A stretch of DNA of 64,000 nucleotides from NCBI GenBank assembly GCA_021292165.1, contig CM037877.1, forward strand, positions 218,529,350 through 218,593,349, written 5' to 3'. Under the pieces are notes generated by a model that did no database searches, was not told the DNA's origin, and worked only from the letters and a program-made list of their open reading frames with translations. The first letter of the stretch is position 1, and each line of letters starts with the position of its first letter. Below, piece by piece: positions 56,001-63,544 of this stretch. Position numbers and translations under genes: made by a program. Source of the stretch: Shinisaurus crocodilurus. Its lineage: Eukaryota; Chordata; Lepidosauria; Squamata; Shinisauridae.

Positions 56001-58958
56001 CTCTGTAGAGGAATTCCAGGGTCAGGAGCGGCGTGTAGTACTCATTTCAACAGTGCGCAGCAACAGTGCTTACTTCGGTATGGACGAAAAGTTCAACCTT
56101 GGCTTCCTGAAGAACCCCAAGGTACAAATCTATGCATATTGTCCTATAATCTTTAATGCAGACTGGGCTGATTCCCTTCATTTTGGGGTCCAAGGCATGC
56201 CTGGAGGACATGAACTCCAGTTGATCCTTCCCTTCCAGGGGATACAAGAGAGGCTGTACCACCATCTGTGGCTCAGTTTGGTCATAGTGTGTGTCTGAAT
56301 GGCATCTTCCCGTATTTCCAGGTCAGTGCAAGCCTGGAAATGTGGGAAGTCTTCCCAGGAAAAAGGCAAGTAGATCTCTCTGTTCCCCATGCTGACAACC
56401 AGAAGCCAGCCATGCAGTTCCTGCCAAGACTGCCATCTGCCGTATGGATTGGTGGCATGGAGGTGGTACAGGCAAGGGTGGGGGATGGGAATGCCTCTGC
56501 TGAAAAATCCTACAGACACACACTAATGGGCACCATTGGCAGTGATATAGATAGCCATGGCAAGAATTGCACCTGCTGAACAAGGGAATTTCTGCAACTT
56601 TGCCTTAGCCACTCCAGTGTGCCAGGCAAGACTTTGTTTTGTCTTGCCAAACAAGCTGCTTTGCCCTTTCTTTCCTCTGGCTTGCTTTCGCCACCAGCAC
56701 ACACACGCACACCTTTTTTTTCTTTTGCCACCATGGACTGACAGGGAAGCGAGCATGGGCTGCAGATTCAGACAGCAGGGGTCTTACTCTGCTGCATTGG
56801 ACACTCAACCTGAGTCTCTTCCATACCACCATGTGGATAACACACCCTTCAAATCCTTAGCTTGGTTCTAGCCCTGTGACTCAGTCTCTGCCTTCTCTCA
56901 GCCTTCTGTTCTGTGTTGGTTTCATGCTAAATAAAGGCTGCTTTTAAAGCAGCAAGAGGCTTCGTTTAACAGTTGGAAATTTAGGCTCTTCGAGAAGAGT
57001 ATCTGTCCTCTCCAAGTGGCATTGATGGAGCTTATTGCCTCTATGTAGATGTCGAACTATTTCCCAGCATGCAAGAGTATTTAACTTTTACTCTCTCTAC
57101 TTTTTCAGCGCTTCAATGTGGCCGTTACAAGAGCCAAGGCACTCTTGATCATCATAGGCAATCCAGTTACTCTCAGCAAGGATCTCTTTTGGGGCGAGTA
57201 AGTGTTGCCCTCCAATTCCCTAAACCCCTTCCTTTTTCAATGTTCTCTCAAGCCATTTTAGTCAGTAGACTTCTCCATCTATCTGAGGTCAACCCAAAGC
57301 ACGTCTGAATAAGCAGGGCCAGAGATTCCCAGCTTAGTTTTTGCCCAGCTCAGAGAGTATTTGTGCTGATAGGACTTTGCATGGTGATCCTCTTGCTCAG
57401 CTATTGACCCCAGTGTATTTGTGAACATTCTGGTATCAAGCCCCAGTTGACAGTAACAGTGAATTGAATTCTACCCATTAGCATTCCAGTCTTTCTCTTG
57501 TGATTGAAAAGTGTGTTTCTCCATAGTGTGTTAATGATGCAGCAGTGCTCAATTCAGCAGTTGTTACACAGTGGGCGAGTTCGCACAACACGACAACTCA
57601 CCCTGCAAGTTCATAGAACAACCCACAGTGTGCCCGACAGACTATCAGTCTCACCATGGGTTGTCTCTGTGAGAGCTGGACTGACCCGGGTTCAAAAGCT
57701 TCCCTAGCCAGAGACCCTCAGTCCCAGTCATGCAGACAGAAGGAGGAGATAACAGCAGTTAATAAAGATTAAAGAGTTTATTTGTAAGACCCAATTACAT
57801 GGGATTAAGGCAATCAATGCATCTCTTACTCACTACATCATTGCAGATACAAATCCAATACCCCAGTGGTAAGGCTAGATGAAGTGAAGTCCAGAACAAG
57901 AGACAAGTCGAGTGAGAGGAGTGAGACGAGCAAGCAAGCAAGCAAGCAAGTGAAGCTGTCAACAAGTGTGTCAGCTTTATACCACTAGACCTGTACCTAT
58001 AAATAGGATATTACTCACACCAGTTGTATAACCTATTCATCAACATGTTGACTGCTAACCTGTCCAAGGCTGCTGAGTCATATCACCTTGAGACTATGTC
58101 TCGTGACTAAAGACCTTGTGTACTTCATCTCAAGAGACAACCTCCATGTCAGGTGATAATCCTGATGTCAGGTGGTAATCTCGTTCTGCCTATGCAAAAC
58201 CTTTCAGTCTCCCCACTCCTTCCACCTCAGTCCTCTAGCAGGTATCCCAGGGGACTTGGTGGCCGAAGCTGCTTTGTCTCCTCTCCCTGCTCCACTCGTG
58301 ACCCCTTTTTGGTCACCGCAGCAGCTTTTTTCCTTTCTTTCCTTTTTCGTGATCTCTGCCAGTGACAGCAGCCACTGACAGTCCCTCCAAAGTGCCCAAG
58401 CGGCACATTGGAGCACCCATCACTGGACAACATGACAACCCATTGTGAGTTCAACAACCCCACGAGCAAGCCATGGGTCAGGGTGGCTTGTTGCCCAGAA
58501 ACTCTGCTGGAAGCAGTCCCCGGTTCACACGGCATGACAACCCACTGTGGCTAGTTACCCACGATGGGTTGTTGTGCCGTGCGAACCCAGTCTGTGTTGC
58601 AGATCTCTCTAGAGATGCAAGATAAGGCAACAGGCATCCAGAATGTTCTCCAGGTGTTGAGAAATATGTGCAGATAGTATGTCTCCGATAGTATGTTTGG
58701 GCTTCAAATGGAATTATTATCCACCAGTTCAGATTTAAGTAGTAATCTTGTTCTTTTGTTCTTAAGAACATCATAAGAGCCCTGCTGGATCAGACCAAAG
58801 GCCTATCTAGTATCTCTGTACTGTGTGGCTTGTTAAATGGGACATGTCTTACCCAAGAACATGTGTTCTGCCAACGCCCGACTGAGATGCTTCTGATCAC
58901 ACTCTCTTTCTGATCGTGGTACACTATGTCTTGACTCTGGAGGCTGATGTGTGGAGAG

Positions 58959-59004
<46 letters not shown>

Positions 59005-60461
59005 TGGATAGAAGGCTTGTCCTGCAGCTGACCCAAGGTGCTGGACTATATATCCATCTTCCCCAACTTGTCATCCTCTAGATGTGTTGGATTGCACTTC
59101 CCATCATTCCCAGCCAGTATGATGAGAGTTGCAGTCCAACACATCTGAAGGGCAACAAGTTGGGGAAGGCTGGACTACATAGACTTTTTGTTCCTTGTGA
59201 GCCTGAAGCTGCCAAATATTGAATTCAGCCCATCCAGCCCAGTATTGTCTTCAACTTGCCAAGACATCAAATGAAGTTGTTTCCAGCCCAGTTTCTTGAG
59301 GTTATTTTAATTTGAGATACCAGGAATTGAACCTGGGACCTTCTTGATGCAAAGCACGGACTCGAGCCCTGTGGTACTTACTCTTGCAATGTATGAGGCA
59401 CAGGACACACTTAAGTGAAAACAAGTGGGAATTATTTCTCTTAACCAGTGGATACTTGAGAATTAGGACTTGGGCCAATCTAGGCCTTCATTTCATGCAG
59501 GAGTGAGTTAGGTGTGGGCAGGAATCCCATTGGCAAAAAACTGTCCAGTTGTGAACAGAGTGCATTTTGGTTTAGTTCAGATGTATCCTGTTGTTCACTC
59601 TTGACATCCTTCAAAGTCCACTCCTAAATTCTGATGGGTTTGGGTTTGGCTGGCAGCACTAATAGTTGGCTTGTGTCCCCAGGTTTCTCACATACTGCAA
59701 TGACAATGGTGCTTACCGAGGGTACCATTATGTGGAGGATGCGAATGAAGAGGATGAAGTGCTGGCAGCTGAGCTCCATTCTCTCAGCTTGAATACACAG
59801 CCAGCAGGTAGGAGGCTGCAGTGAGCTGAAGACAAGATTTAGTCCCCTGCCATCTCTAGGATGTTTGGGAAAGAATAAACTTTTCATTATTCCTTGTGTC
59901 CAGTACAATGGACAGGGTGGGCTGAGGAATCAGTCCTCCCACCCACCCCAACTAAAAAGGAGAAAGGTCAGCTTCTTTCAGCCTTTCAGCTCCATTTGGC
60001 CAAAGCCAGGGGCCAAGAACAAATGTTATGAGTGATTTGGATCTCAGGAATTTTCTTTGCATGCATCTGACAGAAGGGCTGAAAACTAATTTTCATCCGA
60101 AATGGAAACATTTTGCTTAGAAGTTTGATGATCTCCTGGTTATTCCCTTATTTCTAAACAGATGCATTCATCCTTTTTAAATGTGGACTTTTATTTCAGA
60201 GTAACTTTATAAATCTTGAAAAATAAGGGTTGCAAAATACTGTAGTGTGAAGGATTCATGTTTGGTAGACCTGTATCTTGGTTTAAGTGTTTCCTGAAGG
60301 CTGGTAGCCCAATGCAAGAGGAGCAGAGGCAGTTTCTGAATGGAACTTTGTCTTCCCCCCCACCCAATTTGCCTCTTCATCTGTTCTTCTCTGCAGGCAA
60401 TGACTTAGGAGAGAGTCACATCCAGCAGCAAGTGGAGCCACCATGGAGACATGAGCACTGA
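26100..60461 (+). CDS. MOV10: MOV10 RNA helicase (22 coding exons, complete)
   Basis: SF1 (UPF1-like) 5'-to-3' RNA helicase of P-bodies; in mammals it partners AGO2 and UPF1 and represses retroelements and some viruses. Exons: 26100-26233, 37336-37438, 38662-38786, 40264-40490, 41253-41493, 43929-44063, 46809-46968, 47625-47779, 48668-48844, 49035-49182, 49484-49645, 49806-49909, 51018-51115, 52063-52182, 53202-53304, 53996-54113, 54210-54404, 55517-55582, 55996-56121, 57109-57197, 59683-59807, 60397-60461. All joins keep phase: 2976 nt, 991 residues plus stop (human 1003). Residues 1-~270 are divergent, and exon 3 encodes a Pro/Gln/Arg-rich linker. The helicase core has GPPGTGKT 519-526, APSNS in exon 11, DESG 641-644, GDPQQLGP 677-684, SPYRKQ 830-835, VEEFQGQER 861-869 and [11 protein letters not shown] from 902. 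The start ATG is the first one in a good Kozak context. Intron 1 is 11.1 kb. No disruption seen. Confidence 0.96.
26587..26786 (+). mobile_element. 5S rRNA-derived SINE with CR1-like tail, copy 3
   Basis: Best preserved copy. The 5S-like head runs TACAGGCCTGAGGCTCACGC, GTCTGAGCGTGGAAAGC, then TTGGATGGGAGACC. The tail has GGGGTTGGACTCGATGGCCT and a partly duplicated CCTTCCAACTC with AATCTATGAACTGC at the end. Lies near the start of MOV10 intron 1. Confidence 0.87.
26790..29378. other. MOV10 intron 1, mostly unassigned
   Basis: A MITE at 27109-27193 (GCAATCCTATAGATAGGC versus GATAAAGGATTGTGC) and a GC/GT microsatellite at 27761-27793 are visible. The rest has no named repeat, coding similarity or structure I could support. 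Confidence 0.5.
29379..29617 (+). mobile_element. Sauria-type SINE, full length
   Basis: Head AGCCAGTGTGGTGTATTGGT, box B-like GATCCGGGTTCTACTCC, centre CCTACCTCACAGGGTTGTTG, tail AAAGGCGGGATATAAATG and AATAAA-rich end. In MOV10 intron 1. Confidence 0.92.
30270..30490. repeat. Palindromic MITE
   Basis: CATGTAACAACAAACCATG (30419-30437) pairs with CATGGTTTGTTGTTATATG (from 30465), with outer GGTTCACATGTAATGACAAC related to the 36049-36150 family. Confidence 0.6.
31259..31481 (+). mobile_element. Sauria-type SINE
   Basis: Starts GTGGCGCAGTGGTGAGAG and has GGGAGATCCGGGTTCTAG, CACTCTCGGCCTAACCTACC and AAAGGCGGGGTATAAATA with an AATAAATAAAT end. Close to consensus, hence young. Confidence 0.92.
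31850..31962. repeat. Near-perfect hairpin MITE
   Basis: Arms of about 50 bases: GCATGTTTAGACAGAAAA and GCCTACAACTCCCAGCAT (31861-31899) pair with ATGCTGGGAGTTGTAGGC and TTTTCTGTCTAAACATGC (31913-31953). Outer CAATCCTATG/CATATGATTG extends the pairing. The loop is about 13 bases. Confidence 0.8.
32190..34040 (+). CDS. L2 ORF2 fragment (reverse transcriptase), uninterrupted
   Basis: About 616 codons without a stop, ending TAG at 34038-34040. Order: [15 protein letters not shown] linker, [33 protein letters not shown] (motif A, near 32930), [19 protein letters not shown] (motif B), [11 protein letters not shown] (motif C, YADD at 33192-33203), [30 protein letters not shown], and a C-terminal domain ending [17 protein letters not shown]. 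The APE endonuclease half is absent, so the copy cannot be autonomous. The open frame may extend upstream to an ATG at 32070, but that part is flank. It implies recent insertion. Confidence 0.85.
   Translation, partial: TYRAYRVAVKAAKKNFYAASIASAECCPRRLFQVVRSLVGPVAPDPLEQSKASCEALAKHFADKIDRIRSGISYIVDTGSEREEANGRLVLWDRFRLLPSDEVDKVLSSVRPTTCLLDPCPSWLIMSCRERLGEGIKAVVNASLEEGVMPSALKEAVIRPLLKKPSLDPQDLNNFRPVSNLPFLGKVIERVVGAQLKAHLDEADYLDPCQSGFRTGHGTETALVALVDDMRRALDRGECSFLVLLDLSAAFDTVDHGILLDRLEGLGLGGTVLQWFWSFLSGRYQRVVLGEEASDPRLLTCGVPQGSILSPMLFNIYLKPLGAIIRRFGVQCHQYADDMQLYLCFKSSPRLAVETLSKCLESVAGWMGRNMLKLNPDKTEVLLVGDKGRLGDVDLVLNGVHLPLKDQVRSLGVILDSQLSMEAQVSAVSRAALYQLHLIRQLRPYLPNHLLPSVVHALVSSRLDYCNALYVGLPLKTVRKLQLVQTAAARLIKGSRRRDHITPVLNELHWLPVACRAEFKVLVLTFKTLHGSGPAYLKEHLQQHQVGRSTRSATDGLLLIPSARAARLVGTRKRAFSVAAPTLWNSLPSDLRHAPSVMSFRRALKTWLFRREYGVG
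32190..34190 (+). mobile_element. L2 LINE, 5' truncated with intact RT frame
   Basis: Begins inside ORF2 just before the RT and keeps the full C-terminal domain and the 3' end. The 3' end contains ATCGCCCAGGGTGGCCGG, CAGATGGGCGATTAATAAAT and AATAAA repeats. GC-rich against AT-rich flanks. In MOV10 intron 1, same strand as the gene. Confidence 0.9.
34235..34470 (+). repeat. Unclassified repeat, second copy
   Basis: AGGCTTGGGGGAACCC, then CACACTGCAACATG and TGGTCTCACTTG, in the same order as 24972-25265. Confidence 0.45.
34782..35252 (+). mobile_element. Solo LTR-like sequence
   Basis: Begins TGTGGTGTAACCCCACA and ends CCCACA. It contains a TATA box (GTATATAAGGAG at 34909-34920), a T/G-rich transcribed part, and a polyadenylation signal (AAAATAAACTTA near 35148-35159) with T-rich downstream sequence. 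No internal retroviral region and no clear target duplication were found, so the borders are tentative. Confidence 0.5.
35929..36150. repeat. Double palindromic MITE
   Basis: Two units each begin GGGTTCAGACAACA and end with the inverted form (ATCTGAACCC at ~36020, TGTTGTCTGAAC at 36136-36147). In the second unit ACACGATAACCCACG pairs with CGTGGGTTATCGTGT perfectly. The spacer is itself palindromic (GCTAACAAA, TTTGTTAGC). Confidence 0.75.
36362..36506. repeat. Palindromic MITE
   Basis: GAGCAGGGGTAAGCAACCTG at the left matches inverted AAGGTTGCGTACTCCTGTC at the right. The centre contains CAGATGTTTTGGACTACAGC. Same broad family as 2188-2312. Confidence 0.7.
39245..39905 (-). mobile_element. 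L2 LINE 3' part, antisense
   Basis: GTCAAAACCAGCATTTTGAA and CATTACAGTAGTCTAACTTG are the reverse complement of the L2 coding segments TTCAAGGTGCTGGTTTTAAC and TAGACTACTGCAATG seen at 62750-62940. In MOV10 intron 3. Confidence 0.7.
40035..40174. repeat. Palindromic MITE, complete
   Basis: AGCCTTCCCCAACCTGGTGC at the left and GCACCAGGTTGGGGAAGGCT at the right are perfect inverted repeats, with CCAGATGGTTTGG and CCAAACCATCTGG further in. Sits in MOV10 intron 3, about 90 bases before exon 4. Confidence 0.8.
41654..42391. mobile_element. hAT-type element with perfect 8-bp target duplication
   Basis: Termini CAGGGGTCCCCAACCT and, inverted, CAGGGGTCTCCAATGT. Flanked by ATCTAACT at both 41646-41653 and 42392-42399, the 8-bp duplication expected of hAT transposition. 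No transposase is present; the interior is L1-derived. In MOV10 intron 5. Confidence 0.85.
41730..42265 (+). pseudogene. L1 ORF2 C-terminal fragment inside hAT element
   Basis: Frames read [19 protein letters not shown] then [12 protein letters not shown], the CCHC-like C-terminal motif of L1 ORF2, followed by [21 protein letters not shown] sequence near 42087-42130 in a shifted frame. No RT core is present. Confidence 0.65.
42521..42668 (-). mobile_element. CR1 3' end, antisense
   Basis: CATAGAATCATAGAAAAGTA, GGCCATCGAGTCCAACCCC and GGTGGGAGAGCCCACCACC are the reverse complement of the CR1 3' end at 22510-22670. Confidence 0.85.
42729..43002. mobile_element. TcMar-type MITE with perfect 27-bp TIRs
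   Basis: CCGTATTTTTCGCTCC continuing to GACGCAC (42729-42755) and its exact inverse (42976-43002), with TA on each side (42727-42728, 43003-43004). The interior has long A- and T-runs. Non-coding. Confidence 0.85.
44502..44590 (-). repeat. Sauria-type SINE 3' fragment
   Basis: ATTTATATCCTGCC and GGAACCCAAGGCAGCTTACA are the reverse complement of the SINE tail. The head is missing. Confidence 0.75.
45519..46060 (+). mobile_element. L2 LINE 3' fragment
   Basis: Encodes the C-terminal part also present at 33640-34040: [39 protein letters not shown] and [14 protein letters not shown]. Ends with CATCGCCCAGGGTGGCCGG and an ATGATG-repeat tail (46024-46052). In MOV10 intron 6. Confidence 0.9.
46195..46432. 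repeat. Palindromic MITE
   Basis: CAGAAACACTTGTTCCCAGAATG pairs with CATTCTGGAAACAGGTGTTTC in shorter blocks around 46290. Resembles the centre of the 12672-13072 element. Confidence 0.55.
46985..47400 (+). mobile_element. Two adjacent tRNA-derived SINEs
   Basis: An older copy (46985-47155, GGTAGTGTAGTGGCTAGAA then AGTCACACTCTCTCTGCC) is followed by a Sauria-type copy (47160-47400) with GAGATCCGGGTTCTGGTCC, CTCTCAGCCTAACCTACC and a TCAATCAATCAATAAA tail. Confidence 0.8.
47880..48072 (+). mobile_element. tRNA-Ala-derived SINE
   Basis: The head resembles tRNA-Ala with box A (TTAGTGGTAGAG, 47892-47903), a TGC anticodon-like loop and box B (GGTTCAATCC, 47931-47940). The body includes ACCCTGGAGAGCCGCTGCCA and the tail ACTCAGTATAAAGCAGC. 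No acceptor stem closes it, so it is not a tRNA gene. In MOV10 intron 8. Confidence 0.8.
49035..49182 (+). CDS. MOV10: MOV10 exon 10: helicase motif I (Walker A)
   Basis: Encodes residues 486-535, including [18 protein letters not shown]. Lys525 is the Walker A lysine that binds ATP phosphates and is equivalent to human Lys530. The Q-motif-like [15 protein letters not shown] precedes it. The exon starts at phase 2 (AG|T) and ends in phase 0. Confidence 0.95.
50259..50460 (-). repeat. LINE 3'-end-like repeat, antisense
   Basis: TTTGTTTG repeats lead into TTTTACCCCACTCCTCAGCC and AGTGTCTGCCCTCAGG, an arrangement of antisense LINE tails. Exact family not assigned. Confidence 0.45.
50652..50802 (+). 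repeat. Degenerate Sauria-type SINE
   Basis: CTACCTCACAAGGGTTGTTT and GGATGGGCTAAAAATAAAAT are recognisable parts of the SINE body and tail. Confidence 0.55.
51018..51115 (+). CDS. MOV10: MOV10 exon 13: motif II with DESG instead of DEAG
   Basis: Encodes residues 624-656. Motif II (Walker B) reads [13 protein letters not shown]; mammalian MOV10 has FIDEAGHCMEPES. The catalytic Asp641 and Glu642 are kept, so ATPase activity should be retained. Only the third box residue (Ala to Ser) differs. Splice sites are clean (CTAG|A, G|GTGAGT). Confidence 0.95.
51300..51745 (+). mobile_element. L2 LINE 3' fragment, decayed
   Basis: ACATCTGAGGCCCTCC, GGGCCTTCTCAGTTGTGG and TGGTGCCAGGTTAAGAC match the L2 at 63020-63190, ending GTGAACCACCTAGAGAGC and AATGAATAAATGAATA. 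In the intron between the motif II and motif III exons of MOV10. Confidence 0.75.
52063..52182 (+). CDS. MOV10: MOV10 exon 14: motif III
   Basis: Encodes residues 657-696. Motif [20 protein letters not shown], couples ATP hydrolysis to movement in SF1 helicases; human MOV10 has LAGDPRQLGP. The preceding NPETNAKGG loop differs from human KETGDPGG and is a few residues longer. Confidence 0.94.
52617..52757. repeat. Palindromic MITE
   Basis: CAGCATTCCCCAATCTGGTG and the inverted CACTAGGTTGGAGAAGGCTG flank CAGCCCCAGCCAGCATG. Confidence 0.7.
54971..55125 (-). mobile_element. 5S rRNA-derived SINE with CR1-like tail, copy 4
   Basis: On the minus strand: ACAGGCCTGTGGCTTACGC, GGAAAACTAAGCTGGGTCA, TTGGATGGGAGACC, linker CTCCTCTAATTTCCTGC and the CR1-like tail ending CTATGATCTATGAAA. 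Nearly full length, with a few substitutions in the A-box region. In MOV10 intron 17. Confidence 0.85.
55996..56121 (+). CDS. MOV10: MOV10 exon 19: motif V of RecA2
   Basis: Encodes residues 858-899, with [20 protein letters not shown]. The QGQE glutamate and arginine are conserved contacts of UPF1-like helicases. The exon is followed, across the 56122-57108 intron, by the exon for motif VI. Confidence 0.94.
57109..57197 (+). CDS. MOV10: MOV10 exon 20: motif VI
   Basis: Encodes residues 900-928 and begins [19 protein letters not shown]. Arg907 is the motif VI arginine finger of the SF1 core. The codon split GA|G rejoins across the 2.5-kb repeat-rich intron to exon 21 at 59683. Confidence 0.94.
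57570..58600. repeat. MITE termini enclosing an antisense LTR-like sequence
   Basis: GAGTTCGCACAACACGACAAC (57579-57599) and, at 58519-58592, GGTTCACACGGCATGACAAC paired with GTTGTTGTGCCGTGCGAACC belong to one TIR family. Between them (about 57655-58190, minus strand) lie TATAAATAGG-like sequence reversed and AAATAAACTCTTTAATC, a polyadenylation-type signal, as in an LTR. CAAG repeats occur at 57930-57952. Boundaries are approximate. Confidence 0.45.
58960..59002. repeat. (GT)n microsatellite
   Basis: About 21 uninterrupted GT units. Confidence 0.98.
59060..59175. repeat. Palindromic MITE
   Basis: CTTCCCCAACTTGTCATCC and the inverted GGGCAACAAGTTGGGGAAG, with CTAGATGTGTTGGATTGCA and TGCAGTCCAACACATCTGA further in. 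Confidence 0.75.
59190..59385 (-). mobile_element. tRNA-Ala-derived SINE, antisense and older
   Basis: The minus strand reads AGTCCGTGCTTTGCATCAAG and CCCAGGTTCAATTCCTGG (box B), and its far end GGGCTGGATGGGCTGAATTC matches the tail region of the 47880 copy. Confidence 0.6.
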
Positions 60462-61125
60462 GGCCCCCTGCTGCTGTACTCTTGAATATGTCCTTCCTCT
60501 TTCTGCTGTTTACGTATTGAAAAAGTAGATGATGATAGCCCAACTAAACAAATCATGTTTGGGCTCCTTACCTACTGTTTCTCAGGAGTTGAAACCAGAG
60601 CCCAGAATTAAGCACAGAAATCCCAAATTTCTGTGGTTAGGAAATTCTGATTGTGCAATACTGTGCTGTTTACCTATATTGACTTAATTCAGTGTAAATT
60701 CACTTTCCTTGAACAAGACTTCTGCATTTCTCCTGTGTGTGTAGTGGGGGGCTGAGAAAAGATGTATCTTTTTAAAAAACAAACAAACCTTGGAAGCGCT
60801 GGGTGATAAAGGAAGCAGAAATGAGAAAGTGGTGATTTAAGACTGGGGAATAGCACTGAGTACAGAGGTTCATCCTTCCGCAGCACCCCAGGTTTTTTTT
60901 GAACCTGTGACAGGAAGACTGCACATAGATTTTTGATGTTTCAGAGAACGATGATTAGATTTCTATTTCCAGATCGCTTAAAAGTGTATCTAGAACTGGC
61001 TTGGGATGAAGTTTATTGCTGCTTCCCTGCTGTTTCCAAGACATTCAGATTTTATCATCAAGTATTTTTTGTACTGAATTGATTAAACTTTACAAGAATT
61101 AAACACCATGTGTAACGTTATTGAA
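60462..61125 (+). other. MOV10: MOV10 3' UTR with variant polyadenylation signals
   Basis: About 640 bases follow the TGA at 60459-60461. No AATAAA is seen, but two ATTAAA hexamers lie at 61082-61087 and 61098-61103, so cleavage near 61115-61130 is likely. No repeat is recognised in this stretch. Confidence 0.65.
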
Positions 61126-61346
61126 TAACATTCCACTGCTTTGTCCCTTCCCATTCACTTTCTGTTGCAGTATTAAAGAGGAAAAACAGAGAATTAGGGA
61201 AGAAGGAGAATCAGGTGCACATTATCCTAAGGGTCAAACTAGACATGACTTGAAGAAGCACACATTTGAATCACATGCTTGAGACAGGCCATGTCTCCCT
61301 GTTTACCAAAAGCAACTCTGGGGGTGGGTGGGTGCTGATCTGGATT

Positions 61347-61560
61347 GGTGATTGATTGACTGAATTTCTATACCACCTTTCTGAAACCAAGCAAGGCGGT
61401 TTAGCAAAAACCCAGAAAATAAAAACCATAGTCAAATAAAAATAACTTTAAAAAGCCATAATAACCATATCAACAACTTTAAAAGCCAAGTTAAAAAGAT
61501 GTGTCTTCTTGACCTCCTTCCTAAACACAGAGTTCAGGAAGGGGGTCTTTATTTATGCCA
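61347..61560 (-). repeat. LINE 3'-end fragment, antisense
   Basis: TTTCTATACCACCTTTCTG and CAAGCAAGGCGGTTTAGC, then A-rich sequence and GTGTCTTCTTGACCTCCTTC, resemble an antisense L2-type tail. Just beyond the MOV10 3' UTR. Confidence 0.5.
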
Positions 61561-61829
61561 AAATGAAAGAAAGTATGCCAGTGTTGCCTAATGTATTCAG
61601 GTCACAGAATTTGGATTGTTTGGTTACAGGATCTTTCTTTTTTTTTCTTTCTTTTTAGCATGAACTACACACAGTTGACATGTTTCATGCAACTTTCACA
61701 AATTTCATCCAAATGAGACACAGGCACAGTAGACCACCACATCATTGTAGCCTTCTCATGTGTATTTGCTTATTTTCTATTGTGATACCACTGCCTTTTG
61801 CAAGCATCCTATCCAACAATCTACTGAGT

Positions 61830-63425
61830 GAATGTCTGCATTTGGTGTTGGGAATTGGGGACAGGATATGGATTCTGTTGGTGTCCCACACCACTGCCTA
61901 ATAGTCTCCCTACCTGAGCTGATGGATGTGGTCTCCATGAGGTCTATTTGGGGCGATTTCAACACCCATGCAGAGACTGCCTTGTCAGGAGCAGCTCAGG
62001 ATTTCATGTCATGGCAACCATGAGCCTGTCCCAATTGGTATCTGGACTCTCAAGTGTTGCAGGGCATACCTTTTGACCTGGTGTTTTTTTTCTGGACGAG
62101 GAGAAAATGGTCTCAGAGGGGGGGGAAGTGGAATCGTTTCCCTTGTCATGGACAAAGAGATCATTGCCTGATTAGATTTAGACTTTTGACAATCACCAAA
62201 CTGTAGGGGTGGCTGATGGCTGCAGATGGTTTCTTGACAGCCTTGTGGGATTTTCCGGTTGGTAAGGCTGATGGTTCTGCTGACATCCTGGGTAATCTCT
62301 GGAATACAGAGGTGAGCTTGCCAATTGATATGACTGCTCCTAAGTGTCCTTTTTCCTCTGGTGGAGCTCCTAGGGTTCCCTGGGGAGCTGGGAACAGGGA
62401 AATGAGCAGGAAGATCATAGAATCATAGAAAAGTAGAGTTGGAAGGGGCCTACTACAAGGCCATCGAGTCCAACCCCCTGCTTAATGCAGGAATCCAATT
62501 CAAAGCATTCCTGACAGATGGCTGTCCAGCTGCACCTTGAATGCCTCCAGATTGGGAGAGCCCACCACCTCCCTAGGTAGTTGGTTCCATTGTCTTATTG
62601 CTCCTGGAGCCATCTTTGTCACTTGCGGCTCAAGTGGCCTCAGTGGCAAGGAGTGCCTTTTACCAGCTTCGGCTGGTGGCCCAGCTACGCCCCTATCTGG
62701 ACAGGGATAGCCTGGTCTCAGTAATCTACGCTCTGGTGATCTCTAAACTAGACTACTGCAATGCACTCTACGTGGGGCTGCCTTTGAAGACTGTTCGGAA
62801 GCTGCAGCTAGTGCAAAATGCGGCAGCCAGGCTTATTGCAGGGACCGGAAGGTCCGAGCATATTACACCAGTTCTGGCCCGCTTGCACTGGCTGCCAATA
62901 TGCTTCCGAGCCGAATTCAAGGTGCTGGTTTTAACCTATAAAGCCCTACACGGCTTAGGACCACAATACCTGACGGAACGTCTCTCCCAACCGTTATCTA
63001 CCCGGACACTACGCTCAACATCTGGGGCCCTCCTCCGACTGCCACCTCCAAGAGAGGCTCGGTTGGTGGCAACGAGGAGGGGGGCCTTCTCGGTGGTAGC
63101 CCCCCAGTTATGGAATCAGCTCCCCACTGAGACCCGCCTGGCGCCAACCTTACTATCTTTTCGGCGCCAGGTTAAGACTTCCCTCTATGCCAAGGCATTT
63201 AGTTAGGAGCTTGGAATAGCACGGAGGGGATTGTCACCTGTCGGCTCAGTTTTATTGGCTTTTGTATTGTTATTTTAAACTGTTTTTAAATTTGGTTTTT
63301 AATTTTTTAAACTGTTTTGTATGTTTTAATGTTGTTTTTATGTATAGAGTGTTGTGAACCGCCCAGAGAGTTTCGGCTATGGGGCGGTATATAAATGAAA
63401 TAAATGAATGAATGAATGAATTGCT
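61830..63425 (+). mobile_element. L2 LINE with internal deletion
   Basis: Endonuclease remnants (GDFNTHAETALSGAAQDF at 61954-62008) are followed, after a nested CR1 end, by the C-terminal domain frame 62598-63206 ([51 protein letters not shown]). The 3' end has GTGAACCGCCCAGAGAGTTT and GAATGAATGAAT. The RT core is deleted. Confidence 0.82.
62414..62601 (-). mobile_element. CR1 3' end nested in L2, antisense
   Basis: TCATAGAATCATAGAAAAGT, GGCCATCGAGTCCAACCCCC and GAGAGCCCACCACCTCCC match the reverse complement of the CR1 at 22500-22670. Confidence 0.85.
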
Positions 63426-63544
63426 CTAACAGATGGCTAGGGCAATAGTGAAGGAAAACTCAGTGAATCTGTGAAGGACTGCCAACCAGTCCTTTACTCA
63501 AGACCAGAGATCAAAGGTGCAAAACTGCCAGCCTTAGCTCTGCC

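Noticed and set aside
58960..59002. CRISPR-like or other ordered array
   Set aside because: Simple GT microsatellite with no spacers.
61954..62008. Host nuclease exon
   Set aside because: The GDFNTHAE motif belongs to the L2 endonuclease domain and continues into other L2 segments.
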